In this document: positions 56,911 to 64,000 of the stretch, piece by piece
Numbering within the stretch: the stretch's first letter is position 1
Layout: each line of letters opens with the position of its first letter
From: Psychrobacter sp. NG25
GTDB taxonomy: Bacteria > Pseudomonadota > Gammaproteobacteria > Pseudomonadales > Moraxellaceae
DNA: 64,000 bases
Direction: 5' to 3'
Assembly: GCF_015234355.1 (NCBI RefSeq)
Contig: NZ_JADGMV010000005.1
Location: 62,001 to 126,000 of the forward strand
Position numbers and translations under genes: made by a program
Notes under the pieces: generated by a model
The model's database searches: none
What the model was told of the DNA's origin: nothing
What the model saw: only the letters and a program-made list of their open reading frames with translations

Positions 56911-58455
56911 TTAAGTTGGAATGTCTGAGGTTTTCGACGCTTTTTGATTCGTATTGACATCAATAATCTGCGCTTTTGCCTTGCCGTCTTTTAGGACGAT
57001 ATATACAGTTTGCTCAGGAGATAGCTGGGTACTACTGGTCAGTATCTGTTTTTCTTTTATATCAGTCAGCATGGTGTAGCCTTGCTTAAGCACACGAGAT
57101 GGTCGATGCAGTAGCACAATGTCACGTAGATGCTCACTGTCACGTTGCGCTTGTACGACTTGTTGCTGAGCACTCTGCATAACAGATTTCTGATGATTTT
57201 GACTATAAGTAGCAGCCGTTATTAACTGCTGTTCGGCAGAGGTTTGTATTTGTACACGCAGCTCGCTTGTCAGTCTGATGGCTTGCTTTACTTGGCGCTG
57301 TGCGCTTTGCTGAATATTGCGCCATGCATAATCACTGTCTTTTCTCAGGGACGTTAGCTGTCCAATCGTTTGTGACTGTATTTGACTCAACTGTCGTGAT
57401 GTTTGCTGCTCGGCAGTATTCAGTTGACGCTGAGCGGCTTGCTTGATTTGCGCTTGATATTGTAGTGTCTGAGAGACCAGTTGCGCCAAATGACTGCTAA
57501 TCGCAGCGATGACTTTTGAGGGCGTGTCAAAGCTAGTATGCGCGACTTCATCTAATATGACTTTGTCACGTTCATGCCCAATACCCACCCATACAGGCAT
57601 CGGCTGCTCAGCGACTAGAGCGGCCAGCTCATAATCATTGAGATAGGCCAAATCACCAACGGCACCGCCGCCGCGAATAATGACTAATAAATCTGGCAAA
57701 CGCTGATACGTGTCGTAAAATTGCTGTTGAGCACTGACGATGGCTTGACGAATCTCCGCAGGTGCATGGTTACCTTGAAACGTGGCGTTATGGTAATGGA
57801 AGTGACAAGCACCCGTACTTGCTAAGCGATCAGCATCTGCTTGAAAATCTCCTAGCCCAGCGGCTTTTTCAGGCGCAATGACAAGGACATGCTCTATATC
57901 AAACGGGACAGGCAGTTGCTGATTGAGATGCAATAAGCCTTCGCCTGTTAGACGGTCGACCATCTCCGCATATTGTCGTGCCAGATCACCTAGAGTATAG
58001 CTAGGGTCGATGTCTTCAATAGTGAGTGAGAAGCCATATTGCGCATGGAAACCTGCTGATACTTTTAATAAAACCGTCAAATCACGATCGAGTGGCATAC
58101 CCGTTGCGCGCTCAAACTTTGCTAAGACACGTGCCGCTTTAAATCGCCAAAGATTGCCACGGCAGCTGGCAATAACTTTACCGTCATCGTCTTTCTCTGC
58201 CAGTTCAAAGTAATAATGTCCGCCTTTGCTAGACAGGTTACGAATCTCTGCTTTTACCCATACGCGGTGATTAAAGGTCTGTTTGATCACCATATCAACC
58301 GCTGATAAGTAGTCGCTCAGACGCAATACGGTATCTTCTAAGTTGACCTCAAGGTTGTTTTCTTGCTCAGCCAGTTCGGCCTCTAAAGTCGCCAAATCTT
58401 TAGCAGGCGTTATCACTTTCGCTTGTTTGATACTTGAAAGATTGGGTTTGCGCAT
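56911..58455 (-). CDS. xseA: Exodeoxyribonuclease VII large subunit
   Basis: Catalytic subunit that degrades single-stranded DNA to oligonucleotides in repair. An OB-fold (about 40-140; VWVKAEIRNLSSKGGHYYFEL) is followed by the nuclease core with IRGGGAVGDLAYLNDYELA and GIGHERDKVILDEVAHTSFDTP. A long Gln-rich coiled coil at about 320-450 binds the small subunit. Length 514 is longer than E. coli (456), due to an N-terminal segment of about 30 residues and the coiled coil. Confidence 0.96.
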   Translation of the reverse strand: MRKPNLSSIKQAKVITPAKDLATLEAELAEQENNLEVNLEDTVLRLSDYLSAVDMVIKQTFNHRVWVKAEIRNLSSKGGHYYFELAEKDDDGKVIASCRGNLWRFKAARVLAKFERATGMPLDRDLTVLLKVSAGFHAQYGFSLTIEDIDPSYTLGDLARQYAEMVDRLTGEGLLHLNQQLPVPFDIEHVLVIAPEKAAGLGDFQADADRLASTGACHFHYHNATFQGNHAPAEIRQAIVSAQQQFYDTYQRLPDLLVIIRGGGAVGDLAYLNDYELAALVAEQPMPVWVGIGHERDKVILDEVAHTSFDTPSKVIAAISSHLAQLVSQTLQYQAQIKQAAQRQLNTAEQQTSRQLSQIQSQTIGQLTSLRKDSDYAWRNIQQSAQRQVKQAIRLTSELRVQIQTSAEQQLITAATYSQNHQKSVMQSAQQQVVQAQRDSEHLRDIVLLHRPSRVLKQGYTMLTDIKEKQILTSSTQLSPEQTVYIVLKDGKAKAQIIDVNTNQKASKTSDIPT

Positions 58456-58597
58456 AAATAGTAGACCGAAGATGATGAAAGCTTAAAAGCAAGTTGTTTA
58501 TTGATTTTTTATAGACAGATTGTTTATTAGATTGACTAGAAGCTGTTGTGTGTTAGATAGGGTAGTTTACCCCAAAAGCGTACACACAAAAAGAGAA

Positions 58598-58651
58598 GCC
58601 AGTAATTCTGCGATAAGAATAATATATTAATCTTATCGCAGAATTACTGGC
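58598..58651 (-). repeat. Perfect 21-bp inverted repeat, probable terminator
   Basis: Arms at 58598-58618 and 58631-58651 are exact complements, with a 12-base AT loop. On the minus strand the stem lies 40 bp after the lipoprotein stop and is followed by a T-rich run (CTCTTTTTGT). It is longer than a normal terminator stem. Confidence 0.75.
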
Positions 58652-58690
58652 CAAATACTAAATAGTAATTATTTTTTGATGATGCTGACT

Positions 58691-59059
58691 TTATTGGCAG
58701 CGGAAATTAATCATATATTCGTAGTCGTCATCACGTGACAACTCTGGTGAGCCTGTGCCAAAAATTGACCCGACGACCGCACCCACTTGTCCAACCATAC
58801 GGCCAGTACGTTCATCTAAAATGCCGTTATAAGTCACTGTATCATCGACAATAATGACTTGCTTGCTTTGGCAGGTTTTTTGCGCGCTGTCTATCGCATT
58901 TTGCTGTGCTTTTACTTTGGTCTCTGCGATGCCAGTGGTCTCATAAATAGAGTTGGCGCGCTGTATGACGGGTGACGAAGGTGTACTTTGGCAAGCACTC
59001 AAGGCGAGTGCCGCAGCCATAGTCGCGGTCAAGGTAGCAGTTTTATTAGAAGTATTCAT
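58691..59059 (-). CDS. Small lipoprotein of unknown function
   Basis: A 122-residue protein with a lipoprotein signal peptide: hydrophobic run ending ALSAC at C23, so it is probably lipidated. The mature part has an N-terminal helix with KVKAQQNAIDSAQKTC, then a Gly-rich segment (MVGQVGAVVGSIFGTG) like the glycine-zipper of SlyB/YmgG-type outer membrane lipoproteins, and a C-terminal FRC. Three further cysteines could form a disulfide. It is monocistronic between the alpha/beta hydrolase (divergent) and xseA. Confidence 0.75.
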   Translation of the reverse strand: MNTSNKTATLTATMAAALALSACQSTPSSPVIQRANSIYETTGIAETKVKAQQNAIDSAQKTCQSKQVIIVDDTVTYNGILDERTGRMVGQVGAVVGSIFGTGSPELSRDDDYEYMINFRCQ

Positions 59060-59437
59060 AAGTGGTTTTCAATCCCTGTCAGTCGAACATAAATATCAAT
59101 GTTAAGTAGATATTGTGTGAGCAATATATCAACTAATGTTTTGCTCTATAACTCTTATGAATCTAACCTATTCGACTCTTGGCTGTCTAGGCGGTTCTTG
59201 TGTTCTGTATTGCGGGGACATTTCATAACTACTTTCTCTGTTTGGCTATAATCTATCTCGTTTTTATCACCACTTTTAAAATGAGCATATACCCTGATAT
59301 TATGGATACAGCCGATGCTAGCCATTCCTCATTCGTCAAAAATTTAAAAAAGCCGTCCTTGGTCACAGCAAATCACTTGAAATAAAAACCATATCTAGGA
59401 TAATTGAGCCATTCACTCTTAATTAATAAGTAATTTT
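59060..59437. other. 378-bp divergent intergenic region with element remnant
   Basis: Contains a decayed relative of the 38-kb MITE-like element at 59231-59295. A short open frame on the plus strand here has no ribosome binding site and follows the remnant sequence, so I do not call it a gene. Confidence 0.5.
59231..59295. mobile_element. Decayed copy of the MITE-like element end
   Basis: Ungapped comparison by eye with 38245-38309 gives about 48 identical bases of 65, including a TTTTTATCACCA core. Only the right end is recognisable; the terminal bases ATACCCT have drifted from CGCCCT. Confidence 0.5.
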
Positions 59438-60097
59438 ATGCAATTAATTCCTGCTCCTGCTGGCGTGCTAGAAGTTGACGCACTATGGCAACAAGGTAAC
59501 CCTAACGATCCAAACACCGATACCGTGGCACTACTTTGCCATCCAAATCCGCTATTTGACGGTACAATGAACAACAAAGTAGTCACGACCATGTATCGTT
59601 TTGCCCGTGACAATGGGATGCATGTCGTGCGTTTTAACTTTCGCGGCGTAGGGCAGTCCACTGGTGAGCATGATTATGCTGAAGGGGAAGTGGTGGATGC
59701 AATGACCGTGCTACAATGGATTGCTGAGCAGACCAATGCACGAAAGTTATGGCTTGGTGGCTTTTCTTTTGGTGGTTATGTGACAGCGCGTGTGGCTGAG
59801 CAAGTAATCGAGGCATCCCATATATGGGGGCTAAATGACTTTGAAGTGTCAAACGTTGCGTTGATCGCACCGTCGGTTGAAAAAAATGACAGTAGTGACA
59901 TTAGCTTGCCTGCTGATAAAACCTTTGAGATTTATGGCAATGCGGATGAAGTCATCGACCCTGATAATATGCAGGAATTTGCTGATCGACTGGGTATTCC
60001 TGTAAGCATCGTGGACGGGGCAGGTCACTTTTTTCACGGACGCTTGTCAGAGTTAAAGGGCCTATTAGAAAAGCATACCTCTGATAGTAATGCATAG
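59438..60097 (+). CDS. Alpha/beta hydrolase (COG2945-like)
   Basis: Serine hydrolase fold. The nucleophile elbow is GFSFGG in LWLGGFSFGGYVTARV. Upstream LCHPNPLFDGTMNNKV and VRFNFRGVGQSTGEHDYAEGE match a widespread family of small cytoplasmic hydrolases of unknown substrate. The acid and histidine are likely in VIDPDNMQ and GAGHFFHG near the C-terminus. Length 219, no signal peptide. zapE lies 128 bp downstream. Confidence 0.87.
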   Translation: MQLIPAPAGVLEVDALWQQGNPNDPNTDTVALLCHPNPLFDGTMNNKVVTTMYRFARDNGMHVVRFNFRGVGQSTGEHDYAEGEVVDAMTVLQWIAEQTNARKLWLGGFSFGGYVTARVAEQVIEASHIWGLNDFEVSNVALIAPSVEKNDSSDISLPADKTFEIYGNADEVIDPDNMQEFADRLGIPVSIVDGAGHFFHGRLSELKGLLEKHTSDSNA

Positions 60098-60225
60098 CCA
60101 TTAGCCATTATCAATTGATATGAAGTCCGCTATTAATTCATGAGCTTTGGTCGCCCCATTTTGATGAGTTTACGCAGAACTAATTATTACCTTACTATTT
60201 ATTTTCTCTAATGATGAGTCGTATT

Positions 60226-61326
60226 ATGAGTTTATCTCCATTGCAACGTTACGAGCAAGCCGTCAGTACAGATGAGTTTACTCAAGATGAGCAACAATTC
60301 AAGGCCATGAGCTATCTTGATGAGATACATCATCAGCTCATCAATAGTGTGCCACAAAAGAAAAGTTTTTTTAGCTTTTTGAAAGCCAAGCCTGTAGCAC
60401 CCACAGGCCTATATATGTGGGGCGGTGTAGGTCGTGGTAAAACATGGATGATGGATATGTTCTATGATTCATTGACCATTGACCGCAAGATGCGTCTGCA
60501 TTTCCATCACTTTATGCAGCGTGTGCATCAAGAGCTACACAAGCTACAAGGCGAGAGTGACCCATTAGAGAAAGTGGCTGATATTATCTATGAAGAGGCA
60601 GTCATCATTTGTTTTGATGAATTCTTTGTATCCAACGTCTCTGATGCCATGATTTTGGGCGATTTGTTCACTATGCTGTTCAACCGTGGTATCACGTTGG
60701 TTGCTACCTCGAATATTGAGCCATCAGGGCTGTATAAAGATGGCTTGCATCGTGACCGTTTTATGCCAGCTATTGCTGAAGTTGAACGCCATACCACAGT
60801 GATGAATATCGACTCTGGTATTGACTATCGTTTGCGTGTTTTACAACAGGCAGAGCTATATGAGTCGCCCATGACCAAAGCCAACCATCACTGGTTAGCC
60901 AACCGTTTTGCCAGCTTGTCTAATAATCAGAAAATCAGTAATGAGCCGATTACTATCAACGGTCGTGAAATCCGAATCAATGCTCGCACCGAAGATATTT
61001 TGTTTTGCGATTTCCGTCATTTGTGTATGGAACCACGTTCGGCATCTGATTTTATTGAAATCGCTAAGCAGTTCAATACAGTATTGGTCAATGCCGTGCC
61101 AGCATTAGATGATGACTTACGTGATCCGACGCGCCGTTTTATCTACTTGGTCGATGAATTTTATGATCGCCGTGTAAAACTCTTGGTGCGAGCAGAACAG
61201 TCTATCTTGGATTTGTACCAAGGAGAAAAGCTAGCGTTTGAGATTGAGAGAACACGCTCGCGCTTGCTTGAGATGCAATCGGAAGATTATTTGCGTATGG
61301 AGCATCGTGTAGAAGTTGCTGCCTAG
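60226..61326 (+). CDS. zapE: Cell division ATPase ZapE (AFG1 family)
   Basis: ATPase that in E. coli affects Z-ring stability under stress. Walker A GGVGRGKT is at 66-73 (LYMWGGVGRGKTWMMD). Walker B is IICFDEFFVSN, followed by sensor I TLVATSNIEPSGLY. Arginine-finger region and the C-terminal FIYLVDEFYDRRVKLL complete the AFG1 layout. I use ATG 60226 (MSLSPLQRY), with a poor ribosome binding site; ATG 60211 would add five residues. Length 366. Confidence 0.93.
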   Translation: MSLSPLQRYEQAVSTDEFTQDEQQFKAMSYLDEIHHQLINSVPQKKSFFSFLKAKPVAPTGLYMWGGVGRGKTWMMDMFYDSLTIDRKMRLHFHHFMQRVHQELHKLQGESDPLEKVADIIYEEAVIICFDEFFVSNVSDAMILGDLFTMLFNRGITLVATSNIEPSGLYKDGLHRDRFMPAIAEVERHTTVMNIDSGIDYRLRVLQQAELYESPMTKANHHWLANRFASLSNNQKISNEPITINGREIRINARTEDILFCDFRHLCMEPRSASDFIEIAKQFNTVLVNAVPALDDDLRDPTRRFIYLVDEFYDRRVKLLVRAEQSILDLYQGEKLAFEIERTRSRLLEMQSEDYLRMEHRVEVAA

Positions 61327-61360
61327 CTGTACAGTTGAGGCCTTCTTATAGCCGTATCAT

Positions 61361-61416
61361 CTAAGCAATAACATTTAAGCACTAGTATCTAAGCCATGAT
61401 ATTTAATATTTCCCAA
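61361..61416. repeat. Short 14-bp tandem repeat
   Basis: About four units starting at 61361, 61375, 61389 and 61403, each with a YTAAGCN core or its decay (CTAAGC, TTAAGC, CTAAGC, TTAATA). The core resembles the units of the 15-bp array at 44 kb. Confidence 0.4.
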
Positions 61417-61537
61417 TCACACCACTCAATACTGGCTGACATGGATTCGTTCGGTATTGAGCACTGCCTGACAGTATTAAGTGCAAATAAAAGTATGAGT
61501 TTTCTGAACGAAAAATAATAATAAGTAAGGAACGATA

Positions 61538-62182
61538 ATGACGACATCTGATAACAATGATAAAAAACTGTCTATCAAAGACGTAACCACTGACAGTATG
61601 CCAATTACTAGTAAAGAGATGATTGGCTGGATCAATTCACGACGTAGTATGGGGAATCTGGATGCACCAGCACCCACGCATGCCCAGGTCGAAACAGCGA
61701 TTGAATGTGCGGCAACAGCACCAGATCATAAGAAGCTCCAACCATGGCGTTTCATCGTCACTGAAGGCGATGCTCGTCATGAGCTAGGTAACGCTTTAGC
61801 AGAAGCTACCCAAGCGAAAGCGGTGCAAGAAGGAGAAGAACTGTCTAAAAAAGACCTCGAAAAAGCTCATAATATGCCTTTACGTGCGCCTATGATTATT
61901 ACTGTCGTTACTAAAATACAAGAACACAAAAAAGTTCCTCCTTTTGAGCAAATGCTAAGTGCTGGTGCTGCTGTTCAAAATCTTATTTTGGCGTTAAAAG
62001 CCCAAGGATTCAGTACCGTATGGCGTACTGGATTGTTGTGTAACGAACCAGCTGTCAAAGCCTACTTTGATGTCGGTCCAGATGATTATGTCACGGCTTT
62101 TGTTTATACTGGTACCAGTCCGAAAGACGAGGCACCACGTAAAGCCATTGATATTGAGTCGCTGGTGCGGTTTGAGTCATAG
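61538..62182 (+). CDS. Nitroreductase family protein (YdjA-like)
   Basis: FMN-dependent oxidoreductase. The N-terminal INSRRSMGNLDAPAPTHAQV binds flavin phosphate via the Arg residues, as in YdjA/RutE-type small nitroreductases. APDHKKLQPWRFIV and the Gly-rich GAAVQNLILALKAQGFSTVW are conserved. Length 214 includes a ~30-residue charged N-terminus. AAGGAACG precedes the ATG. The physiological substrate is unknown. Confidence 0.9.
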   Translation: MTTSDNNDKKLSIKDVTTDSMPITSKEMIGWINSRRSMGNLDAPAPTHAQVETAIECAATAPDHKKLQPWRFIVTEGDARHELGNALAEATQAKAVQEGEELSKKDLEKAHNMPLRAPMIITVVTKIQEHKKVPPFEQMLSAGAAVQNLILALKAQGFSTVWRTGLLCNEPAVKAYFDVGPDDYVTAFVYTGTSPKDEAPRKAIDIESLVRFES

Positions 62183-62296
62183 TGACTCTGAGCCTCATCC
62201 ATATTAGCCAAAAAAGCCAGATAGCCTCATCACCCAAAATGCCTAAGTCATGATACGTTCTATTAATAATAAGTCAGTCAACATGGATAAAAGAAT

Positions 62297-63592
62297 ATGA
62301 CCAGCCCCAATAATAGCCATAAAAAAACCAGTCACGAAAATAGCGAAACAGATAAGAATACGCCAGAAAAGCAAAACAGTCTGCTGGCAGGTATCATCGA
62401 GCGTGCAACCAAATCAGGTATTGGCCGTAAAAAGCTGAATCCTAGTGCGGTAGAGTCCGCAGTGGCAAAAAACATGGCGGATATTCACAGTAATCCTACC
62501 AAGCTGCGTTTGGCATTTTTAGGTGGTGGCAGTTTTGGTACGGCAATGGCAAATTTGGCGGCACGCAATGGCTGTGATACCACACTATGGGTACGTAACA
62601 AACGTACTGTAAAAGCGATGGCAAAAACCCAAACCAATAAAAAATACTTACCAGGTTATAAGCTTGATGATCGCCTCAAATACAGCCATGATTTGGCAGC
62701 ATCAGTTAAAGACAAAGACATCATTTTTATTGCTGTGCCAGGTTTGGCATTTCGTGAAACCTTAAAAAGTATTGCGCCATTTATTAGTGGACAGTCTATT
62801 GTGTCATTGACCAAAGGAATGGAAAAAGACACCTTTGCAATGATGAGTGACATTATTAAAGAGGTTTTGCCAGAAGTGAATTTTGGCGTCATGTCAGGGC
62901 CAAACCTTGCGATAGAAATCATGAAGAACATGCCGTCTGCTACGGTGATTGCTAGTGAGTCTGAGCCATTACGCCATGCAGTACAAGCCGCGCTACATAG
63001 TGCATTCTTTCGGGTATTTGCTAGTGATGATGTCAAAGGTGTGGAGCTAGGCGGTGCACTCAAAAATATCTATGCGATTGCAATGGGTATGGCAGCAGCC
63101 TACGATGTCGGCGAAAACACCAAAGCAATGATACTGACCCGTGCCTTAGCAGAAATGAGTCGCTTTGGCGTGGAAGCGGGTGCGAATCCACTAACGTTTT
63201 TAGGATTGTCTGGCGTTGGTGATTTATACGCCACTTGTAGCTCAGAGTTGAGTCGTAATTACCGTATCGGTAATATGCTTGGCCGTGGTATGAGCATCGA
63301 TGCAGCGGTGAAAAAACTCGGTCAGACAGCTGAAGGGGTCAACACCATTCAGCAAGTGCATGAGAAAGCCACCAAAGATGGCATTTACATGCCTATTACG
63401 CATGCGCTTTATGCAGTTATTTATGAAGATAAAGCAGCATTGGGTGTGGCGTTACATCTAATGGAAGCAGGGTTCCGCAGTGATGTCGAATTTGTCATGG
63501 CACATGACCACAGCAATGCGGCGCTTACCGCACAAATGAAGACGTCAAGCGACAGCACTGATGATGAAAGTGGCGATACTGACAGTAAGTAA
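62297..63592 (+). CDS. gpsA: Glycerol-3-phosphate dehydrogenase (NAD(P)+)
   Basis: Makes sn-glycerol-3-phosphate from dihydroxyacetone phosphate for phospholipid synthesis. The dinucleotide-binding loop LGGGSFGTAMA is at about 75-85. Catalytic-region motifs are GGALKNIYAIAMGM (Lys) and SGPNLAIEI. Length 431 against about 335 in E. coli: an N-terminal extension of about 70 residues (Asn/Ser/Lys-rich, then a charged helix) and a Ser/Asp-rich C-terminal tail of about 18. AAAGAA lies before the ATG. Confidence 0.95.
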   Translation: MTSPNNSHKKTSHENSETDKNTPEKQNSLLAGIIERATKSGIGRKKLNPSAVESAVAKNMADIHSNPTKLRLAFLGGGSFGTAMANLAARNGCDTTLWVRNKRTVKAMAKTQTNKKYLPGYKLDDRLKYSHDLAASVKDKDIIFIAVPGLAFRETLKSIAPFISGQSIVSLTKGMEKDTFAMMSDIIKEVLPEVNFGVMSGPNLAIEIMKNMPSATVIASESEPLRHAVQAALHSAFFRVFASDDVKGVELGGALKNIYAIAMGMAAAYDVGENTKAMILTRALAEMSRFGVEAGANPLTFLGLSGVGDLYATCSSELSRNYRIGNMLGRGMSIDAAVKKLGQTAEGVNTIQQVHEKATKDGIYMPITHALYAVIYEDKAALGVALHLMEAGFRSDVEFVMAHDHSNAALTAQMKTSSDSTDDESGDTDSK

Positions 63593-63607
63593 AAACCCCA
63601 ATGTTAA

Positions 63608-63655
63608 ATGATGACGTTGTTTCAAGAGTGATTATTCTAAAAATAACGTCATCAT
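63608..63655. repeat. 11-bp perfect inverted repeat between gpsA and sixA
   Basis: ATGATGACGTT at 63608-63618 and AACGTCATCAT at 63645-63655 with a 26-base loop. There is no T-run, so an operator or RNA fold seems more likely than a terminator. Confidence 0.4.
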
Positions 63656-63676
63656 GACAATGCATAAAGGAAGGTT

Positions 63677-64000
63677 ATGAAAATTATACTTGTTCGTCAT
63701 GGTCAAGCAGAAGATGAATCGCGCCCAGACAGCGCGCGCCAGTTAACGAATTTTGGTCAACAGCAAGCCATACAAACGGCAGAGTATGTGACGACTCATT
63801 ACAATCCCGATTACTTTGTCGTCAGCCCTTACGACAGAGCGCAGCAGACACTAGCTGAATTTCAGTCGAGAGCATCTACAGTACCATCGGTCGTATTAAA
63901 AAACATTACTCCTTCTGATGATGCGCGTCAGGCTCTCATAGATTTAGCTAATATTGAAGCTGAGTGTTTGGTCGTCGTGTGTCATATGTCTATCGTTGCT
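63677..64000 (+). CDS. sixA: Phosphohistidine phosphatase SixA, 5' part only
   Basis: The frame from ATG 63677 runs 108 codons to the window edge without a stop. It begins MKIILVRHGQAEDESRPDS, the RHG catalytic motif of histidine phosphatases, with H8 the phospho-acceptor. VVSPYDRAQQT and VVCHMSIVA are further SixA/phosphoglycerate-mutase-fold motifs. SixA removes phosphate from histidine phosphotransfer domains in E. coli. AAGGAAGG precedes the ATG. The C-terminus lies outside the window. Confidence 0.9.
   Translation, partial: MKIILVRHGQAEDESRPDSARQLTNFGQQQAIQTAEYVTTHYNPDYFVVSPYDRAQQTLAEFQSRASTVPSVVLKNITPSDDARQALIDLANIEAECLVVVCHMSIVA

Overview
This window looks like chromosomal DNA of a Psychrobacter-like member of the Moraxellaceae (Gammaproteobacteria). 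That is an inference from a moderate-to-low GC content, the gene set and order (rsmG-parA-parB, exbB-exbD-msbA-lpxK-kdsB, holB-pilZ, a thiolase/long FabG/MaoC cluster, BCCT and ProU-type betaine uptake) and a habit of low-complexity extensions on housekeeping enzymes. No rRNA, tRNA, CRISPR array, prophage or intact insertion sequence was seen.

Layout. 1-1568 (minus) is the 5' part of a large secreted surface protein that runs off the left edge. 2.2-6.8 kb holds aceE-aceF (pyruvate dehydrogenase E1 and E2). 7.0-11.3 kb holds an OmpW porin, a voltage-gated-type potassium channel, a TerD-like protein and a WYL regulator. 11.5-14.3 kb is a LonB-like protease. 14.7-17.7 kb is rsmG-parA-parB, a cluster usually near the origin. 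17.8-24.7 kb is a plus-strand run for envelope energisation and lipopolysaccharide (exbB, exbD, msbA, lpxK, kdsB), then holB and pilZ. 24.8-30.9 kb has ppk2, a thiolase with a long disordered N-terminus, a high-molecular-weight FabG and a MaoC-type dehydratase; the last three plausibly form one acyl-CoA/acyl-ACP module. 31-44.9 kb is mixed metabolism and transport: a DUF442-like phosphatase, a serine hydrolase, an NhaP-type antiporter, ilvD, a HIT protein, a BCCT carrier, dusB, an SDR, a glutaredoxin-like protein and an RluA-family pseudouridine synthase. 45.0-48.3 kb is an accessory islet of small poorly known genes, partly AT-rich, with at least one probable immunity protein. 48.4-64 kb returns to core functions: ppa, lipB, an aldehyde dehydrogenase, a betaine ABC transporter whose binding protein and permease are fused, pncB, xseA-xseB, an alpha/beta hydrolase, zapE, a nitroreductase, gpsA and the start of sixA.

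The most useful non-gene observations are: an intrinsic terminator whose T-run directly abuts the dusB start codon; a lipoprotein gene whose signal peptide lies upstream of any ATG, with a Shine-Dalgarno site in front of an ATC codon; a 174-bp MITE-like element at 38.1 kb with a decayed relative at 59.2 kb; a 15-bp tandem array running into the start of a pseudouridine synthase gene; palindromes built from GTTTCA/TGAAAC-type half-sites upstream of aceE and parA; and a perfect 21-bp inverted repeat at 58.6 kb. No complete, clearly new multi-gene system was found. The 45-47.5 kb islet and the dusB leader are the best places to look.
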